A DNA stretch of 64,000 nucleotides from DASRIA01 sp963768885 (lineage in GTDB: Bacteria > Actinomycetota > Thermoleophilia > Solirubrobacterales > JBBDJG01), in NCBI GenBank assembly GCA_963768885.1, contig CAVYJN010000007.1, positions 661,206 to 725,205 of the forward strand, in the 5' to 3' direction. Position 1 is the stretch's first letter, and every line of letters begins with the position of its first letter. This document shows, piece after piece, positions 9,848 through 18,240 of the stretch. The position numbers and the translations under genes were made by a program. The notes below the pieces were generated by a model. That model did not search any database. It saw nothing but the letters and a program-made list of their open reading frames with translations, and was not told where the DNA came from.

Positions 9848-11195
9848 ATGAGACGCCTCCACGAGGAGCGGGGAGTCGCGCTCCCGGTCACGATCTCGGT
9901 GCTGTTCATGGTCGCGGGCCTTGCCACCGTGACCGCGAGGGCCGCCATCACGAGCGAGCACCAGTCGCTGCGCGACCGCAACGTCAAGGCCGCGCTCGCG
10001 GCGGCGAACGCCGGACTCGAGGCGGCCCTGTACCGGACGAACCTCATGCAGCCGGGATCCACCCAGTGCGCGTACAACAACCCCGGCAACAGCACCTTCC
10101 AGGTCGGCGCGGTCGAGTCCGACGGATGGTGCCGTGAGCAGAGCGAGGACCTCGGCAACGGCGCCGGGTTCACGATGCGGGTGTCGGGCGCGCAATGGCT
10201 GCACGCCAACGGGCAGACGCTGTCGCGGCGCTCGATCGTCTCGACCGGCACGGCGAACGGCGTGAGGCGCCGGCTGATGCTGCAGGTGAACGCCGCGACC
10301 GGGGAGCCCGTGTTCCCCAACGGCTACGGCGGCGTGAGCCTCGACGGCCTCACCCTCCCCAACACCGTCCAGGTCGACGGCGGCGTCGGCTCCAACGGCA
10401 ACATCTACCTGCGCAACAGCGCCCAGGTATGCGGCAAGGTCACGGCCGGCCCCGGCAAGACCGTGGAGGTCCGCAACTCGGCCGTCATCTGCAGCGGCAG
10501 CGACACCACTCCCGCCACCGAGAGCTTCAACCTGCAGCCGGTGGACCAGGGCAACGCCCCGACCGACAACGACAACTTCCGGATCGGCAACCCGCCCGCC
10601 ACCGACAGCCAGGACCCGTGCACGGACTGCTCCGGCATCGACTGGGACCCGGCCACGAGGATCCTGCGCCTGCGCAACAACTCGACCCTCACGCTCGGCG
10701 GAGGGCTCTACAGCTTCTGCGGGATCGAGATCGAGAACACGGCCCAGCTGAAGGTCGCCGTGCGCCCTCTCGGCACGGGCATCAGGCTGTTCATCGACTC
10801 ACCGGAGCAACTGCGGCGGAGCCGGCACGGGGTCCGTGACGGTCCGCAACTCCGCGAGCATCCTCAACCTGAACACCGACCCGACGACCTTCCAGCTGAT
10901 GGTCGTGGGCAGCCCGACGATCGCCACGCAGGTCGCGTTCGAGGGCATCGACTTCCCGCAGGACCTCGTGATGGCCGTGTACGCGCCCTACTCGACGATC
11001 CGCATCCGCGGCCTCGCCCACCTGACCGGTGCGATCGCGTCGAAGGCGATCGACCTCCAGAACAGCGCGCGGATCACCTATCACGAGCGCATCGCCGACA
11101 TCACCACCGGCAGCCCCCTGCGCCTGTTCAAGCCCGAGCACTACATCGAATGCACGGCGACGCCGACAGGGGCCGCGCCGGACTCGGGGTGCTGA
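9848..11195 (+). CDS. Large PilX-like pilus protein, copy 2 (one frameshift)
   Basis: Starts ATG 9848, two bases after the PilV-like stop. MRRLHEERG precedes the hydrophobic helix VALPVTISVLFMVAGLA. About 400 exported residues follow with GSNGNIYLRNSAQVCGK, FNLQPVDQG, a CTDC pair, TLTLGGGLYSFCGIEI, LFIDSPE and YHERIADITTGS, and the chain ends DSGC. A +1 shift near 10805 (an extra C giving GAGCAACTGC in place of GAGAACTGC) separates LFIDSPE from the rest; correcting it restores SPENCGGAG, as in the paralogues. Many paired Cys residues suggest an oxidised extracytoplasmic protein. Likely a surface-exposed pilus or tip protein; no enzymatic motif was seen. Confidence 0.68.
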
Positions 11196-11386
11196 ACCTT
11201 GAAACCCAACACCCGTCCAGTTTGCTTCGCGTCAAGCCCGTCATGTGGAACGATTCGCAGTACGACCAGGGCCATGGAAGGTAGGTCGAGATGTGGAAAG
11301 TAGGCGGATGCCGGGCACCGGGTCACCGCGACCCGGAGCGCAAGCACGAGAACCTCTGCAGTTGCGGCGAGCATCGCTCGCATCGC
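11196..11386 (+). promoter_or_regulatory. Intergenic region before the third PilX-like gene, with a 7-bp hairpin
   Basis: This is the longest gap in the island. CCGGGTC (11318-11324) pairs with GACCCGG (11330-11336) and GCGAGC (11367-11372) with GCTCGC (11376-11381), the second hairpin ending five bases before the proposed ATG. The frame is open upstream from 11291, so a longer Cys-rich N-terminus is formally possible, but both paralogues start next to the hydrophobic helix. The gap probably holds a separate promoter; none is clear. Confidence 0.3.
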
Positions 11387-12736
11387 ATGTGTCACTTCTG
11401 CCTCCAGGAGTCCGGGGTGGCGCTTCCCGTGGCGCTGGGAGTGCTGATGGTCGTCGGAGGCCTGGCGACCGTCGCCGCGAAGGCGTCGATCGCCGCGAAC
11501 CACCAGTCCTTCCGTGACATCAGCGTGAAGCGCGCGGCCCAGGCCGCGTACGCCGGCGTTCAGTCTCTCCGTTACCAGATCAACCTGTTGCAGCCGGGCG
11601 TGACCCAGTGCGTGGCCAAGGACGCCACGACCGGCGCGCTCAACGCCGTGCCGGTGCAGGCGGACGGCTGGTGCGAGCCGCAGACCGAGGACCTCGGCAA
11701 CGGCGCCTCGTACACGGCGACGGTCACGTCGTCCACCGCGCTCACGGCCAACGGCCAGTTGCTGGCGCAGCGCAGGATCGTGTCGAGCGGCACCGCCAAC
11801 GGCGTGAAGCGGCGGATCCAGCAGACGGTCAACGCCGCCACCGGAGCACCCCTGTTCGCCCCGGGCTACGCGGCCATCAGCCTGTCGTCGGTCGACATCG
11901 GCAACAGCGTGCAGATCACCGGCGGCCTGGGCTCGAACGGCAACATCGCGCTCAGGAACAGCGCCCAGGTCTGCGGCCCGGCCACACCCGGGCCGGGAAA
12001 GACGCTGTCGCTGTTCAACAGCGCGAACGTGTGCGGCGGGTTCTCGACGACACCCGCCCAGCAGGACTTCCAGCTGCAACCGGTCGACCTCGCGGACTCG
12101 GCGACGGTCAACGACGACGCCCGCCTCACCGCGGCCATCAGCGGCACCGGAAGCCCCGCGGACACGTGCACGTCGTGCGACAAGATCAGCTGGAACCCGA
12201 CCACCCGCTCGCTGGTGTTGAACAACGACGCGACGCTCACGTTGAGCGGCGGCGTCTACAACTTCTGCAACCTCGAGATGAACAACAGCTCGCAGCTGAT
12301 CGTCGCGGTACGTGACCCGAACACTCCGCTGAAGATCTTCATCGACTCGCCGGAGAGCTGCGGCGCCGGCTCGGGGTCGGTCCGGCTGCGCAACAACACC
12401 GGGATCGTGAACCTCAACAGCGACCCGACCACGCTTCAGCTCCACGTGGCGGGGAGCCCGACGACGGCGACGAGCGTGTCCTTCGAGAACAGCTTCAGCA
12501 GCTCGATGATCATGGCCGTCTACGCGCCGAGCTCGTCGATCAGCATGGCCAACAACCTCCACCTGGTCGGGGCGCTCGCGGGCAAGACCCTCCAGCTGCA
12601 GAACAACACCTCGCTGACCTACCACGAGCGCATCGGAGACGTCTCCACGGGCAGCTCGATGCGCGTCTACAACGACGAGGCATACGTCGAGTGCACGGTG
12701 GAGCCGACCGGCTCCGGGCAGGACTCCGGGTGCTAG
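11387..12736 (+). CDS. Large PilX-like pilus protein, copy 3 (intact)
   Basis: The only uninterrupted member of the trio, about 449 residues from ATG 11387. A short leader (MCHFCLQESG) precedes VALPVALGVLMVVGGLATVA, a membrane helix in pilin position without Glu5. The ectodomain has LGSNGNIALRNSAQVCG, FQLQPVDLAD, CTSCDKISWNPTTRSLVLNN, TLTLSGGVYNFCNLEM, IFIDSPESCGAGSGSV and YHERIGDVSTGSS, and ends DSGC at the very last residue. Repeated Asn/Gly/Ser turns and alternating hydrophobic residues suggest a beta-helix or beta-sandwich. It has no PilV partner before it, unlike copies 1 and 2. Its stop overlaps the convergent truA stop by three bases. Probable role: structural or adhesive pilus component. 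Confidence 0.75.
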   Translation: MCHFCLQESGVALPVALGVLMVVGGLATVAAKASIAANHQSFRDISVKRAAQAAYAGVQSLRYQINLLQPGVTQCVAKDATTGALNAVPVQADGWCEPQTEDLGNGASYTATVTSSTALTANGQLLAQRRIVSSGTANGVKRRIQQTVNAATGAPLFAPGYAAISLSSVDIGNSVQITGGLGSNGNIALRNSAQVCGPATPGPGKTLSLFNSANVCGGFSTTPAQQDFQLQPVDLADSATVNDDARLTAAISGTGSPADTCTSCDKISWNPTTRSLVLNNDATLTLSGGVYNFCNLEMNNSSQLIVAVRDPNTPLKIFIDSPESCGAGSGSVRLRNNTGIVNLNSDPTTLQLHVAGSPTTATSVSFENSFSSSMIMAVYAPSSSISMANNLHLVGALAGKTLQLQNNTSLTYHERIGDVSTGSSMRVYNDEAYVECTVEPTGSGQDSGC

Positions 12737-13461
12737 TAGGTCACGCGCTCGAGGAACAGCCCGTGGGGCTCGGCGGTGGGGCCGGCCTGTGAGCGCGGCG
12801 CGCCAGTCAGCAGCCGGCTGAACCCATCGACGTCGCGGCGCCCCGCGCCCACCTCGAGCATCGTCCCGACCAGCACGCGCACCATGTGCCGCATGAACGT
12901 GTCGGCCGAGATCCAGAAGCACAGCAGCTCCTGTTCACGTCGCCACTCGGCGTGCATCACGTCCCGCTCGAACCGCACGTGGTCGGTCTGCGTGGGGGTG
13001 AAGGCGGTGAAGTCGTGCCTCCCGACAAGCGCCCGCGCACAGCGTCCAAGCAGGTCCTCGTCGAGGCCGTGCGGCCACCAAAGCGCCGTGTCGCGCAGAA
13101 ACGGACTGGGCGCCCCCCGGTCCAGCACCCGGTAGCAGTAGGTCCGCCCGCGTGCGTCCCGGCGCGCATCGAACCCGTCGGGGACAGCCTCGGCGGCCCG
13201 CACGGCCACGTCGTGCGGCAGGACACCGTTGAGCGACCGCACCAGCCGCCACGGCTCCTCCTCACAGGAGAAGCTGACCACCTGCCCCCGCGCATGCACC
13301 CCGGTATCCGTCCGCCCGGCGACGGATAGCGGAGGTGCCGACCCGAGGACGGTCGCAAGACCGTCCGAGAGAACCCCCTCGACGGTCCGCAGCCCGGGTT
13401 GAGCGGCCCAGCCTCGAAACGCCCCGCCGTGGTACTCGAGCGTGAGCTTCAGGTCAGCCAC
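12733..13461 (-). CDS. truA: tRNA pseudouridine(38-40) synthase TruA
   Basis: Isomerises uridines 38-40 in the tRNA anticodon arm. It is 242 residues from a GTG start. The catalytic Asp lies in AGRTDTGVHA (D52), and FEYxG-like LTLEYHGGAFRGW at the N-terminus, FTAFTPTQTDHVR and FMRHMVRVLVGTMLEVG are family blocks. It is the last gene of the superoperon after rplQ, the usual position, but separated from it by an 86-nt spacer with strong inverted repeats, so its expression may be set independently. The frame is intact. Confidence 0.95.
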   Translation of the reverse strand: MADLKLTLEYHGGAFRGWAAQPGLRTVEGVLSDGLATVLGSAPPLSVAGRTDTGVHARGQVVSFSCEEEPWRLVRSLNGVLPHDVAVRAAEAVPDGFDARRDARGRTYCYRVLDRGAPSPFLRDTALWWPHGLDEDLLGRCARALVGRHDFTAFTPTQTDHVRFERDVMHAEWRREQELLCFWISADTFMRHMVRVLVGTMLEVGAGRRDVDGFSRLLTGAPRSQAGPTAEPHGLFLERVTY

Positions 13462-13472
13462 GGCCGGCCGCA

Positions 13473-13527
13473 GGGGGAGGGGTCTGAACCAGACTCAGCC
13501 GAATGGCCTGGGGCAGACCCCTCCCCC
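13473..13527 (-). promoter_or_regulatory. Strong hairpin with competing pairings between rplQ and truA (terminator or attenuator)
   Basis: GGGGGAGGGGTCTG (13473-13486) is perfectly complementary to CAGACCCCTCCCCC (13514-13527). Alternatives compete: ATGGCCT (13503-13509) with AGGCCAT (13530-13536), GGGG (13510-13513) with CCCC (13518-13521), and GTCTG (13482-13486) with CAGAC (13490-13494). In the transcript it follows the rplQ stop and ends 11 nt before the truA GTG, close to or over the ribosome site. No U-run follows. Mutually exclusive stems suggest attenuation or translational control of truA. Confidence 0.5.
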
Positions 13528-13547
13528 GGAGGCCATCGTCCAAGACC

Positions 13548-13901
13548 TCAAACCAGCTCGAGAAACACCATCTCGGTCGAGTCCGACCGCCGCGGCCCCA
13601 GCTTCAGGATCCGCGTGTAGCCACCGGGCCGCTCCGCGTACCGGGGCGCGATCTCCTCGAACAGCTTGTGCACCACGAACTTGTCCTGGTTCAGCTCCGA
13701 GAGCGCCTGCCGCCGCGCGTGCAGGTCCCCGCGCTTGGCCAGCGTGATCAGCTTCTCGACCTCCGGCTTGATCACCTTCGCCTTCGCCTCGGTCGTCTTC
13801 ACGCGCTCGTGCTGCAGCACCTGGCCGCACATGTTGCGGATCAGGGACTTGCGGTGCCCCGCGTCGCGGGAGAGCTTGTTCCTCTTCTTCTGGTGGCGCA
13901 T
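13548..13901 (-). CDS. rplQ: 50S ribosomal protein L17
   Basis: 117 residues starting MRHQKKRNKLSRDAGHRK, the conserved L17 N-terminus that contacts 23S rRNA near the exit tunnel; the later block RGDLHARRQAL is also typical. Intact and of normal length. It lies 12 bp downstream of rpoA, the standard end of the alpha operon, and before the truA spacer hairpin. Confidence 0.96.
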   Translation of the reverse strand: MRHQKKRNKLSRDAGHRKSLIRNMCGQVLQHERVKTTEAKAKVIKPEVEKLITLAKRGDLHARRQALSELNQDKFVVHKLFEEIAPRYAERPGGYTRILKLGPRRSDSTEMVFLELV

Positions 13902-13913
13902 CGCGAGGGGATC

Positions 13914-14882
13914 TTAGTCGTCCCGCAATCCAAGGCCCCGAACGCGAAGGGTCTCCTTGACCTCTTCGATGCTCTTGCGGCCGAAGTTCGGGATCGCGCT
14001 GAGCTCGTTCTCCGACTTCAGCACCAGGTCGCCGATGGTCTGGATCCCGGCGCGCTTGAGGCAGTTGTACGAACGCACGCCCAGCTCGAGCTCCTCGATC
14101 AGGATGTCGTCCATCCCGTCGGCCGCCGGGATCGCCGCGAGGCCGCCCGGAACGCCGTCGCCGGCACCATCGCCGGGCGGGAGGCGCAGCCCCTCGATCC
14201 GGCTCGGGTCGGTGAAGATCGACAGGCTCTGGATCAGGACCTCGGCCGCCTCGCGAAGCGCGGCCTGCGGGTCCACCGAGCCGTCGGTCTCGATGTCCAG
14301 CGTGAGCTTGTCGAAGTCCGTCCGCTGTCCGACGCGGGCAGCCTCGACGTTGTAGTTCACGCGCCGCACGGGCGAGAAGATCGAGTCGATCGGGATCACC
14401 CCGATCGGCTGCTCGGGAGACTTGTTGCTCTCGGCCGGGCGGTAGCCGCGGCCACGCCCGATCGTCAGGTAGACCTCGAGCTTGGCCTTCTTCTCGAGCG
14501 TCGCGATGTGGGTGTCGGGGTTGAGGATCTCGACGCCCGAGGGGAGGTCGATGTCGCGCGCGGTGATCTCGCCGGGGCCGGTCGCGATCAGCGGGGCCTC
14601 GACCTCACCGGCGTCGGTGTGCATCCGGCAGACGACGTCCTTCAGGTTCAGGACGATGTCGGTGACGTCCTCCTTCACACCCTTGATCGTCGAGAACTCG
14701 TGGGCGACGCCTTCGATTCGCACGGACGTCACCGCGGCGCCCACGAGGGACGACAGCAGCACGCGACGCAGCGAGTTGCCGAACGTGTAGCCGAAGCCGC
14801 GGTCCAGCGGCTCCACGGTGAAACTGCCCTTGTTGTCCTCGATCTGCTCGGCGGTGATCTTCGGTATCTGAAAGTCCAACAC
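13914..14882 (-). CDS. rpoA: DNA-directed RNA polymerase subunit alpha
   Basis: 322 residues. The N-terminal dimerisation domain carries EPLDRGFGYTFGNSLRRVLLS (abbreviated here) and the TSVRIEGVAHEFSTI block. After a Gly/Asp-rich linker around residue 235-250, the C-terminal domain has helix-hairpin-helix residues (LGVRSYNCLKRAGIQTIGDL, then IPNFGRKSIEEVKETL) that bind UP elements and activators. It assembles with RpoB and RpoC, encoded 24-31 kb away in the same window. The start ATG is followed by LDFQIPKI; the leader to rpsD is 89 nt. Confidence 0.97.
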   Translation of the reverse strand: MLDFQIPKITAEQIEDNKGSFTVEPLDRGFGYTFGNSLRRVLLSSLVGAAVTSVRIEGVAHEFSTIKGVKEDVTDIVLNLKDVVCRMHTDAGEVEAPLIATGPGEITARDIDLPSGVEILNPDTHIATLEKKAKLEVYLTIGRGRGYRPAESNKSPEQPIGVIPIDSIFSPVRRVNYNVEAARVGQRTDFDKLTLDIETDGSVDPQAALREAAEVLIQSLSIFTDPSRIEGLRLPPGDGAGDGVPGGLAAIPAADGMDDILIEELELGVRSYNCLKRAGIQTIGDLVLKSENELSAIPNFGRKSIEEVKETLRVRGLGLRDD

Positions 14883-14971
14883 TGTGGGTCTTCCTCCTTA
14901 GCGGCCGACGGGGGTCGGCCCTAGTCAGACCCGGTCGCGGCCTTGGCCGCGAACGGCTTTGTATTTGGGTG

Positions 14972-15592
14972 TTACTTGGAGTACAGCTCGACGATGAGCT
15001 GCTCTTGCACCGGGGCGCTGATCTCGTCGCGCTCCGGCAGCCGCAGCACGTTCGCCGTCAGCGAGTCGAAGTCCGCCTGCAGCCATGCCGGGACCGTGGC
15101 AGTCCCCTCGGTGGCCTCGCGGATGACCGGAATCGCGCTCGAGTTCTCCCGAACGGAGATGACGTCGCCCGGCTTGAGCTGGTACGAGGGCACGTTGACA
15201 CGCCGCCCGTTGACGAGGAAATGGCGATGCGTGATGAGCTGGCGCCCCTGACGGCGCGACGCTGCGAAGCCGAGCCGCACCAGGACGTTGTCGAGCCGGC
15301 GTTCGAGCAGGCGCAGAAGGTTCTCGCCGGTCACACCGGGCTGGCGGCTTGCCTTGTCGTAGTAGTTGCGGAACTGCTTCTCGAGGATCTGGTAGAAGCG
15401 GCGCGCCTTCTGCTTCTCGCGCAGCTGGTGCCGGTACTCGGACTGGCGCACGCGGCCACGGCCATGGTCCCCGGGTGGGTACGGGCGGCGCTCGACCGAG
15501 CACTTGTCCGTCAGGCAGCGCTCACCCTTGAGGAACAGCTTCTGGCCCTCGCGGCGGCACTGCTTGCACTGTGGTGATGTGTCTCTGGCCAT
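14972..15592 (-). CDS. rpsD: 30S ribosomal protein S4 (zinc-binding form)
   Basis: Start chosen at ATG 15592 because S4 proteins begin MAR; a longer frame to 15631 has no family support. 206 residues with a zinc-finger N-terminus (Cys9-x2-Cys12, then Cys26 and Cys31) and the S4 RNA-binding domain (RLDNVLVRLGFAASRRQGRQ, HFLVNGRRVNVPSY). S4 nucleates 30S assembly and in many bacteria represses its own operon. The 82-nt leader has a small GNRA-type hairpin. Confidence 0.95.
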   Translation of the reverse strand: MARDTSPQCKQCRREGQKLFLKGERCLTDKCSVERRPYPPGDHGRGRVRQSEYRHQLREKQKARRFYQILEKQFRNYYDKASRQPGVTGENLLRLLERRLDNVLVRLGFAASRRQGRQLITHRHFLVNGRRVNVPSYQLKPGDVISVRENSSAIPVIREATEGTATVPAWLQADFDSLTANVLRLPERDEISAPVQEQLIVELYSK

Positions 15593-15617
15593 GTCTTCCT
15601 TATGTCCTAAATATCTA

Positions 15618-15629
15618 GGGCTTTCGCCC
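15618..15629 (-). other. GNRA-loop hairpin in the S4 leader
   Basis: On the transcript strand GGGC-GAAA-GCCC forms a 4-bp GC stem with a GAAA tetraloop, about 25 nt before the rpsD start and about 45 nt after the rpsK stop. It could contribute to S4 autoregulation, or simply be an RNA stability element. The stem is short, so confidence is low. Confidence 0.3.
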
Positions 15630-15674
15630 ACCTAAAGTCCTGTGCTTCGCGCCTGCGGCGCTCGCTCCTCATAT

Positions 15675-16073
15675 TTAGACCCGCCGGCGCTTACGCGGGC
15701 GGCAACCGTTGTGGGCCTGTGGCGTCACGTCCTTGACGCCGGTCACTTCGAGCCCCGCCGCCTGGAGCGAGCGAATCGCGGTCTCGCGGCCCGATCCGGG
15801 GCCCTTGACGTAGCACTCGACCTTCTGAAGCCCGTGCTCCATGCCCTTCTTGGCGGCCGCCTCGGCCGTGACCTGGGCGGCGAACGGGGTCGACTTGCGC
15901 GAGCCCTTGAACCCGGCTCCGCCGGCCGACTCCCATGCGATCACGTTGCCCTCGCGATCGGTCAGCGTGACGATCGTGTTGTTGAACGAAGTCTTGATGT
16001 GGGCCTGGCCCACGGGGATGTTCTTGCGCACGCGGCGGCGGCCACGCGCGCGTCCCGGTCTTGCCTGCGGCAC
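15675..16073 (-). CDS. rpsK: 30S ribosomal protein S11
   Basis: 132 residues: a basic Arg-rich N-terminus, then HIKTSFNNTIVTLTDREGNV and CYVKGPGSGRETAIRSLQAAG, ending in RKRRRV. These are the conserved S11 core and C-terminal tail of the 30S platform. It lies 26 bp after rpsM in the standard alpha-operon order, frame intact. Confidence 0.96.
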   Translation of the reverse strand: MPQARPGRARGRRRVRKNIPVGQAHIKTSFNNTIVTLTDREGNVIAWESAGGAGFKGSRKSTPFAAQVTAEAAAKKGMEHGLQKVECYVKGPGSGRETAIRSLQAAGLEVTGVKDVTPQAHNGCRPRKRRRV

Positions 16074-16099
16074 GGGTTAGGCGCTCCCCGTCCGGCCGG

Positions 16100-16483
16100 T
16101 CACTTCGACACCTTCTTCTTCTGGGCGACCTGTCCGCGTCGCGGCCCCTTGCGGCCCCGCGCATTCGTCTTGGTGCGCTGACCGCGCACCGGGAGCCCGC
16201 GCCGGTGACGCTGGCCGCGGTAGGTCCCCGTCTCGATCAGGCGCTTGACGTCCTGGGAGCGCTCCCGTCGGAGGTCACCCTCGACCATCTCGTCGCCGTT
16301 GTCGATCGCCTCGCGAAGCTTGAGAACCTCGTCCTCGGTGAGGTCCTTGACATACGTGTCGGGCGAGATGCCGGTCTTGCCGAGCACCTCGAGCGACCGT
16401 GAGCGCCCGACCCCGTAGATCGAGGTGAGGCCGATCTCTATGCGCTTGTTGAGCGGGATGTTGACCCCTGCGATTCGTGCCAT
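16100..16483 (-). CDS. rpsM: 30S ribosomal protein S13
   Basis: 127 residues starting MARIAGVNIPLNKR, with SIYGVGRSRSLEVLGKTGI (helix-hairpin-helix) and the basic tail block TYRGQRHRRGLPVRGQRTKT. S13 sits in the 30S head and contacts the P-site tRNA and L5 across the bridge. Intact and in normal order after rpmJ. Confidence 0.96.
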   Translation of the reverse strand: MARIAGVNIPLNKRIEIGLTSIYGVGRSRSLEVLGKTGISPDTYVKDLTEDEVLKLREAIDNGDEMVEGDLRRERSQDVKRLIETGTYRGQRHRRGLPVRGQRTKTNARGRKGPRRGQVAQKKKVSK

Positions 16484-16503
16484 TTCTTCCTACCTGACCG
16501 CTT

Positions 16504-16617
16504 TCAACCCTGCCGTTGCTTGTGCCTCGGGTTCTGGCAGATGATCAGCACCACCCCGCGGCGGCGGATCACCTTGCACTTCTCGCACATGGGCTTGACC
16601 GAGGCTCGTACCTTCAC
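16504..16617 (-). CDS. rpmJ: 50S ribosomal protein L36 (zinc-binding form)
   Basis: A 37-residue protein read directly from the sequence. It starts with GTG (VKVRASVKPMCEKCKVIRR) and ends NPRHKQRQG. The four zinc ligands are Cys11, Cys14, Cys27 and His32, the zinc-dependent L36 type. It sits 20 bp upstream of rpsM as usual. Upstream, between it and map, only about 140 bp remain, too little for infA, which normally lies there. Confidence 0.95.
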   Translation of the reverse strand: MKVRASVKPMCEKCKVIRRRGVVLIICQNPRHKQRQG

Positions 16618-16761
16618 GTTCGTCCAATTCTGAAGAGATTGCCCTGCCGGCCCCAGGAGTTGGGCCAGCGAGCCCTACATCGCAGCACGACGAAACGCCG
16701 CGCGCGACCCGTGAATGCTAGCAGAGGACCGGCTTCGCTCAGGGCGCGAGCGGGCATCGGC

Positions 16762-17535
16762 TCAGGCAGCGGCCCGGTCCTCCTTGAGGTGCCACGGCGT
16801 GAGGATCCGCGGGCCCTCGGCGGTGACGGCGATCGTGTGCTCGAAGTGCGCCGTGAGCGACCCGTCCTGGGAGTAGATCGCCCAGTTGTCCTCCCCCATC
16901 CGCACGGCGTGCCCGCCCGCGCAGACCATCGGCTCCACGCAGAAGACCATGCCCTCCTCGAGCTCCATGCCGCGGCCGGGCTCACCGAAGTTGGGGACCT
17001 GGGGGTCCTCGTGCATCTGGCGCCCGATGCCGTGGCCCACGAGGGAGCGGATCACCGAGAGGCCGTCGCGCTCGACGCGCTCCTGCACGGCGTGCGACAC
17101 GTCTCCCAGCCGGTTCCCGGGACGGCACTGCTCGACGGCGGCCTCGAGCGACTCACGGGTGGCCTTGAGCAGGCGCGAGGCGATCGGGCTCACGGGGCGC
17201 AGCGCCGCGGTCAGCGCCGCATCCGCCACCCAGCCCTCGTACTCGACGCCGACGTCGATCGAGAGCACGTCGCCCGCCGCAAGCTGGTACTCGCCGGGGA
17301 TGCCGTGCACGACCATCGAGTTCGGAGAGGTGCAGATCGAGGCCGGGAACCCGCGGTAGCCCTTGAACGCCGGCTCGCCGCCGCGCGAGCGGATGAACTT
17401 GTCCCCCGCGCGGTCGAGGTCCTCCGTCGTGACCCCCGGGCGGCACATGCCGCGCAGCATCGCGAGGCAGCCCGCGACGATCTCCCCGGCGGCAGCCATC
17501 ACCTCGACCTCCTCGGGCGTCTTGCGGACGATCAT
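16762..17535 (-). CDS. map: Methionine aminopeptidase, type I
   Basis: 257 residues; removes the initiator Met from nascent proteins. Metal ligands of the pita-bread fold are visible: SIDVGVEYEGWVADAALT (two Asp), GHGIGRQMHE (His), FCVEPM (Glu) and HFEHTIAVT (Glu). It lies 23 bp downstream of adk. Normally followed by infA, here followed by a 140-bp spacer and rpmJ. Frame intact. Confidence 0.96.
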   Translation of the reverse strand: MIVRKTPEEVEVMAAAGEIVAGCLAMLRGMCRPGVTTEDLDRAGDKFIRSRGGEPAFKGYRGFPASICTSPNSMVVHGIPGEYQLAAGDVLSIDVGVEYEGWVADAALTAALRPVSPIASRLLKATRESLEAAVEQCRPGNRLGDVSHAVQERVERDGLSVIRSLVGHGIGRQMHEDPQVPNFGEPGRGMELEEGMVFCVEPMVCAGGHAVRMGEDNWAIYSQDGSLTAHFEHTIAVTAEGPRILTPWHLKEDRAAA

Positions 17536-17558
17536 CAGGTGGTCGTGGGATCGAGCAT

Positions 17559-18233
17559 CTAGACCTTCTCCTCGAACCTCAGGCTTGCCAGCGTCGCCCT
17601 GATCGCGTCACTTACCTTCTCCGGGTCGCGGCCCCCGTCGACGCGCCGGAGCATCCCCTTCCGGTCGTAGTAGTCGATCAGCGGCTCGGTCTTCTCGTGG
17701 TACTGCTCGAGCCGGTGCTGGATCACCTCGGGCTTGTCGTCGTCGCGCTGCACGAGCCGGCTGCCGTCGACGTCGCAGCGCTCGGGGTGCTTGGGCGGGT
17801 CGAACTTCAGGTGGAAGTTGTGCTGGCCCTTCACGCACACGCGCCGCCCCGACAGCCGCTCGACGACCGTGTCCTCGCCCACGTCGATCAGGAGCGCCGC
17901 CCCGAGCGAGCGCCCGCGCTTCTCGAGCTCCTCGTCCAGCGCCTGCGCCTGCCGCTCCGTGCGGGGAAAGCCGTCGAGGATGAAACCGGTGCTCGTGTCC
18001 TGCTTCTCGAGGCTGTCGAGGATCATGGCGATGATCAGCTCATCCGGGACCAGGTCGCCGCGGTCCATGTACTCCTTCGCCTTCTTGCCCAGCTCCGTCT
18101 GATCGCGCACGGCGTCGCGAAGCATGTTCCCGGTCGCGAGATACGGGAGTCCGAAGTCCTTCACCAGGCGCTCCGCTTGGGTGCCTTTTCCGGCGCCGGG
18201 TGGACCGAGCAGTATCAAGTTGAGCTCGGGCAC
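17559..18233 (-). CDS. adk: Adenylate kinase
   Basis: 224 residues; ATP + AMP to 2 ADP. P-loop GPPGAGKGTQ near residue 9, AMP-binding ATGNMLRDAV, GFILDGFPRT, and a long LID segment (RRVCVKGQHNFHLKFDPPKH) without the four-Cys zinc site. It lies 7 bp after secY and 23 bp before map, the classic spc-operon arrangement. Frame intact. Confidence 0.96.
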   Translation of the reverse strand: MPELNLILLGPPGAGKGTQAERLVKDFGLPYLATGNMLRDAVRDQTELGKKAKEYMDRGDLVPDELIIAMILDSLEKQDTSTGFILDGFPRTERQAQALDEELEKRGRSLGAALLIDVGEDTVVERLSGRRVCVKGQHNFHLKFDPPKHPERCDVDGSRLVQRDDDKPEVIQHRLEQYHEKTEPLIDYYDRKGMLRRVDGGRDPEKVSDAIRATLASLRFEEKV

Positions 18234-18240
18234 GACGGGG

